NCBI GenBank assembly: GCA_947489325.1
Contig: CANLDA010000010.1
Span: 62,001 to 126,000 of the forward strand
Source of the DNA: an uncultured Paracoccaceae bacterium
GTDB lineage: Bacteria > Pseudomonadota > Alphaproteobacteria > Rhodobacterales > Rhodobacteraceae
DNA: 64,000 bases
Direction: 5' to 3'
Position 1 is the first letter of the stretch, and the number at the start of each line of letters is the position of its first letter. The translations under genes were made by a program, and so were the position numbers. Under the pieces are notes generated by a model. That model saw only the letters and a list, made by a program, of their open reading frames with translations, was not told where the DNA came from and did not search any database. This document shows, piece by piece, positions 44,072 through 53,351 of this stretch.

Positions 44072-45214
44072 TCAGGCAACTGCGGTGCATATCTGTCGTA
44101 AGACATTGGCAACTTGGCTCATGTAGGTGTCATCGTATCCTGCCTCGTTTTGCAGAACACTCAGAAAGGCACAAGAGATTCCGGTTTGCGTGTCCGTCAA
44201 CAGGAATTGCCCGCCGTAACCTGCGTGCCCAGCCAAACGCCCATCTGTCATTAAGTGATTGGAATATTTCAACCAATCTTTGGGCGCTGAAAGCGCAGGC
44301 GCGGTGCGCGTAAGGCTGTGATCAAGAAATATTGAATTTGCCACGGGATTGCCGAACAAATCAGTGCCCCCACGTGCAATGAATTGGCCAAAGCGGGCAA
44401 GATCCCGCGCGCTTAGGCATCCGCCACCAGAGAATGCCGGATAACCATCTTTGCTGCAACTGATGTAAAATGCCCCTTCATACCCAACCGCATCCGCGAT
44501 CTGTTCAATCTGCGCAGCCAATGAAATCGGCGACACAGAGGCCGCGATCAATGTCAGAACATCGGTATTGGCAGATTTGTAATCCGCTTGGGTCACTGGA
44601 CCAGCGTCCACAAACCCTGTGATGGATGCCGCGAACTCTTGCAGAGTGATTTCATCTTGCTCAAGCGCGGGCAAACGCCAGCCAAGGGCAATTTCTTCAC
44701 TGTAACAGTCAGAGTTTGGATCAGAATAATCCTCGGTAAAGTCGTTGGTGACGGCCATATCCAAAAGGGATTGAACCGTGGCCTCACCATAGCCTGACCC
44801 GATAAAAGGCAGATAATCAGAGACCCGCGCCTCAAGCGACAACGCCCCCTGTTCCAGCAAACGGCCAATGATCAGATGAACATGCAACTTGGTTACTGAT
44901 TGGATGGAATGTGGGTGTGTGGAGGAAAAATCCGGGGCGGCGGCCTCTAGGATGATCTGATTGTCACGCAGACAACAAATTGCTGAAAAGGCCGGATGTG
45001 CCATCAATTCTGCCAGATCGGGAACGTGTTTCGTCATATCCTGAGGGGCAGGTTCCAACGACAACACATTGCGCGACCTGACCATCAGACTGCGCCGAAA
45101 CAGGCGGTGCGCATTGTGAAACCCATGGCGGCGATGCGCAGGCTGGTTCCAGCGTTGTTTGTTATCGGCACCGACGGCCAAATCGGGGTTTGAAGTAATC
45201 CCTTTTTGGGTCAT
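44072..45214 (-). CDS. Serine hydrolase of the class C beta-lactamase fold
   Basis: A 380-residue protein. The start at 45214 is supported by an ATGA overlap with the acyl-CoA synthetase stop and by a conserved-looking N terminus (WNQPAHRRHGFHNAHRLFRR). Catalytic motifs of the beta-lactamase/D-Ala-D-Ala carboxypeptidase/EstB fold: S-x-x-K in SIQSVTKLHVHLI (about 102-114), the Tyr motif in QADYKSANTDVL, and HAGYGG in place of KTG. There is no signal peptide, so it is cytosolic, which argues against cell-wall work and for ester hydrolysis. As last gene of the carnitine-type operon, an esterase acting on an acyl or ester intermediate is possible; this is inference. Confidence 0.8.
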   Translation of the reverse strand: MTQKGITSNPDLAVGADNKQRWNQPAHRRHGFHNAHRLFRRSLMVRSRNVLSLEPAPQDMTKHVPDLAELMAHPAFSAICCLRDNQIILEAAAPDFSSTHPHSIQSVTKLHVHLIIGRLLEQGALSLEARVSDYLPFIGSGYGEATVQSLLDMAVTNDFTEDYSDPNSDCYSEEIALGWRLPALEQDEITLQEFAASITGFVDAGPVTQADYKSANTDVLTLIAASVSPISLAAQIEQIADAVGYEGAFYISCSKDGYPAFSGGGCLSARDLARFGQFIARGGTDLFGNPVANSIFLDHSLTRTAPALSAPKDWLKYSNHLMTDGRLAGHAGYGGQFLLTDTQTGISCAFLSVLQNEAGYDDTYMSQVANVLRQICTAVA

Positions 45215-47301
45215 GACATGGCCACCTGGATCAGGGCATCAATTGCAACGATGTGGTCTGGATACACAAAAACCGGGTTAATCTCTAACTCGGTCACAAT
45301 TTCACGCTCTTGCAAGAAGGCCTCGCACAAGGTGTGGATTGCCGCCGCGATCTGCGCGAGATTCGCACACTCACGCCCTCGGAACCCGTTTAATAAACGC
45401 GCTACCCGCAAAGAGCGAAGCGCGCCTTCGATCACATCAGGAGTGGCAGGCAGCAAAAGCGTGCACACATCACCCACAAGTTCAGTTAGAATGCCCCCGC
45501 TGCCTAACACCAATGCTGGACCAAATTGCGGATCCGAGCGAAGCGTTACGATCAGCTCTGCCAGTGGCGTTGGCGACATAGCTTCGATCAAAAACATGTC
45601 CGAAACAGCCGATGGATCATGGTCTGTGACTGCTTTGACCATCTTTGTCAGAGCTTCATCAAGCGATTTGAGATCACAAATATTCAAAGCCACCGCACCG
45701 GCCTCTGTCTTATGTGCAAGATGCGGCGACATCATTTTGAGCACCACCGGAAACCCGATCTCTTGTGCAAGATCATCCACCATGTCGGCCGCGACAGCCC
45801 GGCCACGTGGCACCGGAACACCGCGTGCTGCCAGCCATGATTTACCCTGATCTTCTGTCAGCATCTTCTGTGCGCTTGAAGCCACAGGCGGTAACAAGGC
45901 GGCAGGTCGTTGCGCCGCAATTCTGTCTCGGGCTTGGGTCCATTTGGCCGCATCGCGCATGGCATTCAGGGTTTCATGGATACCTTGCATCGGGGCCACG
46001 CCCTGCGAGATCAAATGTCGGCGTGTTTCCTTATCAAGATTTTCAGGTAACGTGGCACAAATTGCCGCTGGAATGTTCTGCTCTTTGGCCGCCTGCGCAA
46101 ATGCGCCTGCGTCATTCTGATAATAAATCTTAGATGCATCCAGCCCTGCGGCGGGATAATCTTGCACCAAAACCGCGGCATCGGCCCCAATAGTTTCCAT
46201 TGTCTTGGAAAAGACCGGATAGGTGTTTTCTGGCTGTCCCCAAATCGGGGTTGTGTAATCCAACGGATTTGAAACGGTCGCAATATCAGGCAATAACTTG
46301 GATAGGGCGGCATGCCCTTCAGCACTGACGTTAGGAAAGGTCAGTCCGATTTTTTCGGCATGATCCGCAAGCATCGTGGCCCCGCCACCAGAACAAGTAA
46401 AGCCTGCCACTGTTTCCCCAGCAGGTGCACCGACCACGCATAAATATTTCAGGGTTTCCAAAAACTGCGAAGGGTTCGTAACCCCAATGACACCTGTACG
46501 TGCAAACAGTGCTTCGTACAGGTCGTTTGATCCTGAAAGGGATCCTGTATGGCTGATCGTCAGGGTCGCGCCAATGTCCGAACTGCCTGTCTTAAGCGCC
46601 ACAACCGGCACGCCCTTGTCCAGCGCTTTAAGAGCCGCACGTTCAAACGCCGGGATGTCCTGCAACCCTTCGATATGCAACCCAATGGCGCGCACGACTG
46701 GATCATCGGCAAATGTATCCAGAAAATCCTCAAGTCCCAGCACCGCCTGATTACCCGCCGAAACCATATAGGCCAGTGGCAAAGAGCGTGCGCTCATCGT
46801 GATGTCAGAGGAAAACATACCCGATTGCGTGATGATTGCCGCACCGTACCCCGGAGACCAGCCACCATGCTCAAACGACCACAGGGCAGCATTGTCGATA
46901 TAGTTGATCATCCCGTAACAATTGGGACCAATCAGCGCCATATCACCTGTGGCCTCGATCAAAGACTGTTCAACCTCGGCGTCGCCGGTTTCTTTGAAGC
47001 CTGCGGAAAAACACACCACGCCACCAACGCCCATCTTTGCCAGTTCTTGCAGAGCTGCCACCACACCGTTTGCCGGGATGGCCAGATAAACCGCGTCTGG
47101 CACCTCTGGCAAATCGGCAAGTGAGGGCACACACGGCACACCGTCCAGATCTGCACGCTTGGGGTTCACCGCCCACATCTTGCCTGCAAAGCCACGTCGC
47201 CGGGCCTCGCGAACAGCGATGGTTGCATCACGACCACCCACAAAGGCGATGTGGCGGGGTTTCAGCAATCGCTGGAAATTGGCGCGCCGCTCCGGGGTCA
47301 T
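45211..47301 (-). CDS. NDP-forming acyl-CoA synthetase (acetate-CoA ligase family)
   Basis: A 696-residue fused ADP-forming acyl-CoA synthetase. Domains: CoA-binding Rossmann (HIAFVGGRDATIAVREARR, about 17-35), succinyl-CoA-ligase-like domains with the phospho-His in TISHTGSLSGSND (about 252-264), and a C-terminal ATP-grasp domain (LTEDQGKSWLAARGVPVPRG; VVLKMMSPHLAHKTEAGAV; about 470-696). Such enzymes make acyl-CoA from a free acid, CoA and ATP. Here it lies in an operon with an acyl-CoA dehydrogenase and ABC transporter, so it probably activates carnitine, crotonobetaine or a related betaine acid to its CoA thioester. Overlaps its neighbours by ATGA at both ends. Confidence 0.88.
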   Translation of the reverse strand: MTPERRANFQRLLKPRHIAFVGGRDATIAVREARRRGFAGKMWAVNPKRADLDGVPCVPSLADLPEVPDAVYLAIPANGVVAALQELAKMGVGGVVCFSAGFKETGDAEVEQSLIEATGDMALIGPNCYGMINYIDNAALWSFEHGGWSPGYGAAIITQSGMFSSDITMSARSLPLAYMVSAGNQAVLGLEDFLDTFADDPVVRAIGLHIEGLQDIPAFERAALKALDKGVPVVALKTGSSDIGATLTISHTGSLSGSNDLYEALFARTGVIGVTNPSQFLETLKYLCVVGAPAGETVAGFTCSGGGATMLADHAEKIGLTFPNVSAEGHAALSKLLPDIATVSNPLDYTTPIWGQPENTYPVFSKTMETIGADAAVLVQDYPAAGLDASKIYYQNDAGAFAQAAKEQNIPAAICATLPENLDKETRRHLISQGVAPMQGIHETLNAMRDAAKWTQARDRIAAQRPAALLPPVASSAQKMLTEDQGKSWLAARGVPVPRGRAVAADMVDDLAQEIGFPVVLKMMSPHLAHKTEAGAVALNICDLKSLDEALTKMVKAVTDHDPSAVSDMFLIEAMSPTPLAELIVTLRSDPQFGPALVLGSGGILTELVGDVCTLLLPATPDVIEGALRSLRVARLLNGFRGRECANLAQIAAAIHTLCEAFLQEREIVTELEINPVFVYPDHIVAIDALIQVAMS

Positions 47302-48473
47302 GCACCAAGGGGCCGCAAAATGGAACGCGTTATGATGTGGCGCTGAATTTCTGATGTCCCGTCCCAGATACGCTCCAGACGGCTGTCGCGCCAGAAACGT
47401 TGAATGGGCAATTCTTCCATCAATCCCATACCGCCGTAAATCTGCACTGCGTCATCTGCGATCTTGCCCAGCATCTCAGAGCAAAAGACCTTGATCATGG
47501 CGGCATCTGCGTCACTCATCATGCCTTTTTCAGCGCGGGCAACTGCGTCTTTGACCATCAAATCAGCGGCGCGCAAGTTGATTGCCCCATCCGCCAGACG
47601 GAACCCCGTGGCCTGAAATGCGCCGATGGGCTTGCCAAATTGTTTGCGGGATGCAGCCCATTCTGTGGCCATTTCCAGAATGCGCTCGGCCTTACCGCAA
47701 CAAGTTGCCCCGACCCAAATGCGACCCATACCCAGCCATTTTCCAGCAAGTCCCAGACCACGGCCTTCTTCACCAAGCAGCTGACCGGGGCCAAGACGGA
47801 CATTGTCAAAATGTAATTCAAACGTCTTGTATCCGCGATAGCTCACGCATTTTGTGCCCTCGCGACACTCAAAACCCGCTGTGCCCACATCAACCAAAAA
47901 GGCTGTGACCCGTTTACGAGGGCCGCGCGAGGTTTCATCTTCGCCTGTCGCCGCAAAAACGATGGCAAAATCTGGCATGCACGGCCCAGATATGAAATGC
48001 TTGGACCCGTTCAATATCCAATCATCCCCATCACGGCGCGCGTTGGTCTTCATGCCCATCACGTCCGATCCGGCATCCGGCTCGGTCAACGCAAACAATT
48101 CACGTTTCTCTCCACGTATCGCTGGCAGCAGATATTGTTCGCGCTGGTCCCCTTCGCACGCCATCAACAGTTCAGTTGGGCGGGCGGCCCAGCTTTGCAA
48201 CGCATGGCTCGTGCGTCCATATTCACGTTCTATCAGCGACATCTGACCATAGCCCAAACCACCGCCGCCAACCTCTTCTGGCAGGTTGCAGGCAAACAGT
48301 CCCAACTCATGAGATTTTGCTTCAATCTGACGCCCAATCTCTTCGGGAACATAGCCCAGCCGATCCACTTCTTCTTCATGTGGATACATCTCTGTTTCCA
48401 CGAAACGGCGCACTGTATTGACCAACAGGTCGGTTTCGTGACTGGTTTCCATATTCATAGGACCCTCATTCAT
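47298..48473 (-). CDS. Acyl-CoA dehydrogenase, CaiA-like
   Basis: A 391-residue FAD acyl-CoA dehydrogenase. Flavin and substrate motifs: FALTEPDAGSDVMGMKTNA (about 131-149), GSKHFISG (about 160), ASRKQFGKPIGAFQ and YGGMGLMEELPIQRFWRD near the C terminus. The next motif reads RIWDGTSEIQRHII, with Asp where most family members have the catalytic Glu of EGT. In this cluster it may act as a crotonobetainyl-CoA reductase or butyrobetainyl-CoA dehydrogenase, by analogy with CaiA. The ATG at 48473 overlaps the permease stop (ATGA); an alternative ATG five codons later (48458) also has a GAGGG ribosome-binding site. Confidence 0.85.
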   Translation of the reverse strand: MNEGPMNMETSHETDLLVNTVRRFVETEMYPHEEEVDRLGYVPEEIGRQIEAKSHELGLFACNLPEEVGGGGLGYGQMSLIEREYGRTSHALQSWAARPTELLMACEGDQREQYLLPAIRGEKRELFALTEPDAGSDVMGMKTNARRDGDDWILNGSKHFISGPCMPDFAIVFAATGEDETSRGPRKRVTAFLVDVGTAGFECREGTKCVSYRGYKTFELHFDNVRLGPGQLLGEEGRGLGLAGKWLGMGRIWVGATCCGKAERILEMATEWAASRKQFGKPIGAFQATGFRLADGAINLRAADLMVKDAVARAEKGMMSDADAAMIKVFCSEMLGKIADDAVQIYGGMGLMEELPIQRFWRDSRLERIWDGTSEIQRHIITRSILRPLGA

Positions 48474-49267
48474 TGGGCTTGGGTTTTGGCATTGCGGCGC
48501 GACATGATCGCAAAGACCACAAAGGCAACCAAAGTGATGGCAATCAGAACCACAGCGGCGGCGGCCACCGTTGGATCGGTGTTTTCACGGATGCCATTCC
48601 ACATGCGGCGCGGCAGCGTGTAGACGCTGTATTTTGAGATGAACAATGTCACCACAATCTCGTCCCAACTAAGGATGAAGGCAAACAACGCCCCTGCAAA
48701 CACGCCCGGTTTGATGGATGGCAAGATCACCCAGCGCATGGTGGTCCAATTGGACGCACCAAGGTTTTTGGACGCTTGTTCCAGCTTGGGGTCAAACGTC
48801 GCCAGCGATGCGCTGACTGTGATCAGGACCATAGGTGCCGCAAGGATGGTGTGGGCGAGGATCAGTCCCGCATAACTGTCCAGCAATCCAAGCGGGATCC
48901 AAAGGCGATAAAATGCCATGGCCGAAATAATCTGCGGAATGATCAATGGCAACAACAGAAATGCGCGGACCAATTCGCTGTATTTTGACGACACCCGCCA
49001 CAGACCAATTGCACAAAGTGTTCCCAAAAACGTGGCCAACGCTGAGGTTGAAACAGCGATCACACCGCTTTGGAAAAAGCTGGAAAGCCATTCTTCGCTG
49101 GTGAACAGCTTTTCGAAATGGCGCAGTGACAGTTCTCCTTTGGGCATTGACAGAAATCGCTTGGGTGTCAATGAAACCGGGATTGCTATCAAGGCAGGTG
49201 TGACTAAGAACAACAGCAACACCCACGCGCCTACGCGGTTGAAATGAGAAAACAATCCCGATTTCAT
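48470..49267 (-). CDS. ABC transporter permease, PotC type
   Basis: A 265-residue inner-membrane permease starting at MKSGLFSHFNRVG (ATGA overlap with the upstream permease stop; a longer reading lies inside that gene). Membrane spans include VGAWVLLLFLVTPALIAIPV at the N terminus and VVLIAITLVAFVVFAIM at the C terminus. The EAA coupling loop reads LEQASKNLGASNWTTMRWVI LPSIKPG (split for length). PotC-type permeases import polyamines, opines, betaines and related cations; the local genes suggest a quaternary ammonium solute such as carnitine. Confidence 0.87.
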   Translation of the reverse strand: MKSGLFSHFNRVGAWVLLLFLVTPALIAIPVSLTPKRFLSMPKGELSLRHFEKLFTSEEWLSSFFQSGVIAVSTSALATFLGTLCAIGLWRVSSKYSELVRAFLLLPLIIPQIISAMAFYRLWIPLGLLDSYAGLILAHTILAAPMVLITVSASLATFDPKLEQASKNLGASNWTTMRWVILPSIKPGVFAGALFAFILSWDEIVVTLFISKYSVYTLPRRMWNGIRENTDPTVAAAAVVLIAITLVAFVVFAIMSRRNAKTQAQ

Positions 49268-50112
49268 CTCGTTGTCCCCCCAAATACGGTGCTGAGCTTC
49301 ATAAAGCGAGACATCACCCAAAGCATTGCCAGCACTCCAAACAACATCAGTGCGGCCAGCATCGCTGCGGTGCCCCATTTCAACGTGACCAGCAGTTGCA
49401 CCGAGATATATTCAGCCACCATCAGAACCTTGCCACCGCCCAACACAGCAGGAGTGACGTAAAACCCAAGGCTCAGGATAAAGACCAACAAAGTAGAGGC
49501 CACCAAGCCCGGCATGGTCAGTGGCAGATAGATGCGCCAGAATGTCTGCGCACCAGATGCACCCAGATTACGCGAGGCATCCATGACCCGCGTATCCAGC
49601 GACTGCATCGACACCAACAAGGGCAAGACGGCATAGGGGATCATATAATGAACCATGCCAATCAGCACGCCCAACTCATTTCGCATAAAGGCGATGGGTT
49701 CAGCGATCAAACCGATGTCTTCAAGCGTGACATTCACCAATCCTCTGCGCCCCAACAGCATCAGCCAGGAAAAGGTGCGCACAAGGATAGAAATCCAAAA
49801 GGACACAAGCAGCAGCGTCAGCATATAACTTTTCTGGCGCTGGTGGCAGTGCACCATGGCATAAGCAATGGAATAGCCCAACGTGACACTGAACAAGGTG
49901 GTGATAATACAAATGCGGACCGTGGTCCAAACGATACGCAGAAGCGCATCACTTTCACCCAGTTTGGCGTAGTTCCCAAACCCCGGTTCAGGGTCTGTGA
50001 CACTCAGCCAAAGAATATTCAAAATTGGCCCCAAATACAACGCAACCACAAGCACCAAGAGCGGTGCGATGATCAGCCATCCGGGATGGAAATGTCGGGT
50101 GAACGATTGCAT
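49264..50112 (-). CDS. ABC transporter permease, PotB type
   Basis: A 282-residue permease starting at MQSFTRHFHPGWL (50112); an upstream TTG adds 17 unlikely residues that overlap a hairpin. Spans include GWLIIAPLLVLVVALYLGPI (about 11-30) and AAMLAALMLFGVLAMLWVM near the end. The EAA loop reads VMDASRNLGASGAQTFWRI. Partner of the PotC-type permease. Its translation start follows a strong intercistronic hairpin after the binding-protein gene. Confidence 0.87.
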   Translation of the reverse strand: MQSFTRHFHPGWLIIAPLLVLVVALYLGPILNILWLSVTDPEPGFGNYAKLGESDALLRIVWTTVRICIITTLFSVTLGYSIAYAMVHCHQRQKSYMLTLLLVSFWISILVRTFSWLMLLGRRGLVNVTLEDIGLIAEPIAFMRNELGVLIGMVHYMIPYAVLPLLVSMQSLDTRVMDASRNLGASGAQTFWRIYLPLTMPGLVASTLLVFILSLGFYVTPAVLGGGKVLMVAEYISVQLLVTLKWGTAAMLAALMLFGVLAMLWVMSRFMKLSTVFGGTTR

Positions 50113-50138
50113 GAAGGGTCCGTTTGTCGCAAAGGGTA

Positions 50139-50160
50139 GCCGCCCGCCGAAACGGGCGGC
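50139..50160 (-). terminator. Intercistronic hairpin after the binding-protein gene
   Basis: Perfect 8-bp GC stem GCCGCCCG/CGGGCGGC with a 6-base loop, 8 bases after the binding-protein stop and before the permease start, without a U-run. Such elements protect the upstream mRNA or reduce read-through, giving excess binding protein. Confidence 0.6.
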
Positions 50161-50168
50161 CAATAGGG

Positions 50169-51275
50169 TTAGCTGATCGCCTCAAGGAAGGCATTCACCG
50201 CGTCGCCGCCGTTGTTGCCCCACCATTCAGGATCATTGTAGACAATCTTGTCGATGTTTTTGGCCGAGGTGATCGCATAGTCTTGCTGATCTTCTGGAAT
50301 CTGGCCAAATGCAGCCGGGTTTGATGGGGTCATGCCAAGGCAATCAAGCAATGCCAATTGTGCAGGCACGTCTTGGGCTGTGGCGATGAAATCCATTACG
50401 GCCGCACCGGCAGGGTTGCCCTTGGGCACAATATAGGCGCCGGGCATTGCCAAGGCCTGATTGTTGACCAGTTTGTAACGACCTTCCGTGTCATTTTCGA
50501 TGTTGCGGCCACGGTTCTGCCAGATCATGCCCATGGACACTTCGCCGTTCACCACCATGGAATGCGCCGCTGACCCTGATCCCCAATAAAGGCTGTTGTC
50601 CTTGATGGATTTGATTTTGGCCAAGGCGCGATCCATATCAAGCGGATACAACGCATCTCCTGCCACGCCATCCGCCATCAGTGCCGCCTCAAGCGAGCCG
50701 TTAGCCCATTTGTAAAGTGACCGCATTCCGGGGAATTTTTCCGTATCAAAGAAATCCGCCCAGTTCTCTGGCGGATTGTCACCATAAGCTTCAGTGTCAT
50801 AGACAAACGCATATCCATAAAGGATAACAGACACACCATGCTCTAGGGCATAACCAGGCAGTGTCTTGTCCTTGGACACTACAGAATAGTCAATCGGCTC
50901 TAGATGACCTGTTGGCCCAAGCGATACCGCATTGAAAAGGTCCGCATCTGCCACGTCTGCCGTAACATTGCCACTGTCGACCATTTCTTTGATTTTACCT
51001 TCCAGTGGGCCAGAAGTGTCAAACTTCAGACCTTTGCCGGTTTTTGCGGTAAACGCGTCACCAATGGCAGAGCCATGGCATTCCTCAGATTGGCCACCCC
51101 AGTTCCACATCACCACATGATCAGCAGCAGCTTCTGCGTCGCCTGCCATCACAGCAGTCAATGCTACACCTGAAGCACCACACAGGGCCAGAAACGTCCG
51201 GCGATCCATGCGCCCCTCTTTATAGGCGTGGGCGCTATCTTGCAGCATCTCTTTCATGAATTGTTTATCGTGCAT
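50169..51275 (-). CDS. Periplasmic binding protein, PotD type, with Tat-like signal
   Basis: A 368-residue extracellular solute-binding protein. The N terminus has MDRRTFLALCGASGVALTAV (about 23-42), a twin-arginine-like signal ending AEAA near residue 50, so export of a folded protein by Tat is possible. The mature part shows PotD-type wording: VMWNWGGQSEECHGSAIG, then ADADLFNAVSLG and WGSGSAAHSMVVNGEVSMG. Aromatic residues in these loops usually form the cation box that binds polyamines or betaines. Genes for ATPase, permeases and carnitine-type enzymes surround it, which makes carnitine or a related betaine the likely ligand. The ligand is inferred, not seen. Confidence 0.85.
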   Translation of the reverse strand: MHDKQFMKEMLQDSAHAYKEGRMDRRTFLALCGASGVALTAVMAGDAEAAADHVVMWNWGGQSEECHGSAIGDAFTAKTGKGLKFDTSGPLEGKIKEMVDSGNVTADVADADLFNAVSLGPTGHLEPIDYSVVSKDKTLPGYALEHGVSVILYGYAFVYDTEAYGDNPPENWADFFDTEKFPGMRSLYKWANGSLEAALMADGVAGDALYPLDMDRALAKIKSIKDNSLYWGSGSAAHSMVVNGEVSMGMIWQNRGRNIENDTEGRYKLVNNQALAMPGAYIVPKGNPAGAAVMDFIATAQDVPAQLALLDCLGMTPSNPAAFGQIPEDQQDYAITSAKNIDKIVYNDPEWWGNNGGDAVNAFLEAIS

Positions 51276-51318
51276 GTCTTCCTCCTATTGGTTCGGATTA
51301 CCCGGTTATTTGGATGTG

Positions 51319-51332
51319 GCACCTTTTGGTGC
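51319..51332 (-). repeat. Small palindrome between ATPase and binding-protein genes
   Basis: GCACC-TTTT-GGTGC lies in the 72-base gap between the ATPase stop and the binding-protein start. It could form a small mRNA hairpin. Its arms also resemble those of the GCACC/GGTGC palindrome in the regulator promoter (53258-53276), so it might be a weak operator. Confidence 0.3.
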
Positions 51333-51347
51333 TCTCTCATTGGGGCG

Positions 51348-52349
51348 CTAGCCCACCTGCAATTCCACAGCGGCAGCATCTGTCCACAACAGATCAACGG
51401 CATCGCCTTCTGCCAGCGTTTCGCTGTTGCGCCACACATCAATATCAACCTCAATTTCAACGCTTTCAGCGGTCTCAACGATGATCCGCTTCATTGATCC
51501 AAAATAGGTGATTGATCGGATAGTGCCGCTCATCCGCGCGTCAGCGTGACCCGTCCCTGCACGCAAGTCGATCTTTTCGGGGCGCAACGCAAACAGCTTA
51601 CCATCTTGACGAATAAAGTTGGATTTCCCCAAAAAGCTGGCGGTAAATTCATTGTTGGGGCGTTCATACAGCTCATTCGGCGTGCCGACTTGTTCAATCG
51701 CGCCATCCCGCATGATGACAATACGATCTGACATCGACAGGGCCTCTTCCTGATCGTGGGTGACGTAAATGAACGTGGTGCCAACGCGGCGGTGAATATC
51801 CTTGAGTTGCTCCTGCACCTCAACACGCAGCTTTTTATCAAGAGCGCCCAGAGGTTCATCCAACAACAACACAGGCGGCGAAAAACAAAGAGCGCGCGCC
51901 AAGGCAACACGCTGTTGCTGCCCACCTGACAGTTGCCCGGGTTTACGGTCTGCGAAATCTTGCAATTGAACCAGCTCCAGCATCTCATCAACACGGGAAC
52001 GGATTTCTTCTTGCGGACGTTTGCGGACGCTTAAGGCATACCCAATATTGTCGCGTACACTCATGTGTGGAAACAAAGCATACCCCTGAAACACCATGCC
52101 AAAATTGCGTTTTTCGGCGGGAACGTCAGAAATCGAAGCCCCATCCAGCGCGATGTCACCTTCTGAAATATCCAGAAACCCTGCGATCATCATCAGCAAT
52201 GTGGTTTTGCCTGATCCAGACGGGCCTAGCAGCGTTAAAAACTCGCCGTTGCGAATATCAAGGCTGATATCGTTGACCGCACGAAAGGCGCCGAACAATT
52301 TAGAGACATTGCGGATTTGCAAACTGCCGATGTTGGTGGAATCAGCCAT
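51348..52349 (-). CDS. ABC transporter ATP-binding protein, PotA type
   Basis: A 333-residue ATPase with Walker [14 protein letters not shown] (about 39-51), Q-loop [14 protein letters not shown], signature [17 protein letters not shown], Walker [13 protein letters not shown] and H-loop [12 protein letters not shown]-terminal TOBE domain (about 270-333: [28 protein letters not shown]) is typical of PotA/opine/betaine importers. It starts inside the end of the BKACE gene (8-base overlap), so both are coupled. It powers the Pot-type transporter encoded downstream. Confidence 0.9.
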   Translation of the reverse strand: MADSTNIGSLQIRNVSKLFGAFRAVNDISLDIRNGEFLTLLGPSGSGKTTLLMMIAGFLDISEGDIALDGASISDVPAEKRNFGMVFQGYALFPHMSVRDNIGYALSVRKRPQEEIRSRVDEMLELVQLQDFADRKPGQLSGGQQQRVALARALCFSPPVLLLDEPLGALDKKLRVEVQEQLKDIHRRVGTTFIYVTHDQEEALSMSDRIVIMRDGAIEQVGTPNELYERPNNEFTASFLGKSNFIRQDGKLFALRPEKIDLRAGTGHADARMSGTIRSITYFGSMKRIIVETAESVEIEVDIDVWRNSETLAEGDAVDLLWTDAAAVELQVG

Positions 52350-53232
52350 TCGCGCCCCGCAGCTTGAGTTTGTTGCGGGCCTCTTGTGGGCTCAGAATGC
52401 GTCCGCCCATGCGTTCAACGATTTCACGCGCGCGGCTCACCAGCTGGCCATTCGTCGCCAACACACCCCGATCCAGATAGATGTTGTCCTCAAGGCCAAC
52501 CCGCACGTTGCCTCCAAGCGCAACAGAGGCCGCAGCCATTGGCATCTGACCGCGCCCAATACCAAAACTTGCCCAGCTTGCGCCTTGGGGTAATTGGGCC
52601 TTCATGGCCGCCATGGTTTCAACCGTTTGATCCGCACCCCACGGAATGCCCAGACAAAGCTGGAACATTGGTGGCGCATCAATCAAGCCTTCCTCGACCA
52701 TCGCTTTGGCAAACCGGATGTGCCCCAGATCGAACACTTCCAATTCCGGTTTCACACCCCATTCCTGAACCAGCGCCGCCATCTTGCGCAGCGTGGGGGG
52801 GGTGGAAATATAAATCATATCTGTGTCCGAAAAGTTGAGCGTCCCACAATCCAGTGAACAAATATCGGGCATGCATTCCTTGACATGGGCAAGCCGTTCC
52901 TCTGGGCCAATCATATCCGTGCCGGGGCCGGGCATCGCCGGATTTGCCGGATCAGATATCCAATCACCACCCATGCCCGCCGTGATATTAATCACCACAT
53001 CTGTATCGCTGTCGCGCACGCGATCTACGATTTCTTTGAACAGTTTGGGATCACGAGAGCCTTGTCCAGTTTCTGGATCACGCGCATGAATGTGCACCGC
53101 AGAAGCCCCAGCCTGAGCCGCCTCGATGGCAGCATCTGCGATTTCTTTTGGGGTGACGGGCACATGTGGGCTTTTGCCCGTAGTATCCCCAGCACCTGTA
53201 ACCGCACAGGTCAGCACGACGTCGTAATTCAT
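52342..53232 (-). CDS. BKACE enzyme, probably 3-dehydrocarnitine cleavage
   Basis: A 296-residue beta-keto acid cleavage enzyme. Zinc-binding His pair in [14 protein letters not shown] (about 43-56), and the conserved C-terminal [17 protein letters not shown] (about 239-255) with the Glu of the active site. BKACE enzymes split a beta-keto acid using acetyl-CoA to give acetoacetyl-CoA or equivalent plus a CoA ester. Beside a carnitine 3-dehydrogenase and GlxA-type regulator, the expected substrate is 3-dehydrocarnitine, giving glycine betaine after thioester hydrolysis. First gene of the transporter operon and divergent from the regulator. The substrate assignment rests on context. Confidence 0.85.
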   Translation of the reverse strand: MNYDVVLTCAVTGAGDTTGKSPHVPVTPKEIADAAIEAAQAGASAVHIHARDPETGQGSRDPKLFKEIVDRVRDSDTDVVINITAGMGGDWISDPANPAMPGPGTDMIGPEERLAHVKECMPDICSLDCGTLNFSDTDMIYISTPPTLRKMAALVQEWGVKPELEVFDLGHIRFAKAMVEEGLIDAPPMFQLCLGIPWGADQTVETMAAMKAQLPQGASWASFGIGRGQMPMAAASVALGGNVRVGLEDNIYLDRGVLATNGQLVSRAREIVERMGGRILSPQEARNKLKLRGANG

Positions 53233-53250
53233 TTCGCATGTCTCCCTTTT

Positions 53251-53313
53251 CTCTAGCTTGGTGCGGGTTGCACCAAAAAAGTTGTCGATTTTCCGACAAA
53301 GATGCAGCTAGAG
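53251..53313. promoter_or_regulatory. Divergent regulatory region with nested inverted repeats
   Basis: Three perfect inverted repeats are packed in 63 bases between BKACE and the regulator gene: outer arms CTCTAGC (53251-53257) and GCTAGAG (53307-53313), TTGGTGC-N5-GCACCAA (53258-53276), and TTGTCG-N6-CGACAA (53282-53299). The last, read on the minus strand as TTGTCGGAAAATCGACAA, recurs almost exactly at 59905-59922 in the other divergent promoter of the island. It is the best candidate for the binding site of the GlxA-type regulator. Confidence 0.65.
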
Positions 53314-53351
53314 TGGCGAAAATATGCACCACTGACATTGGGCGAGGCACC

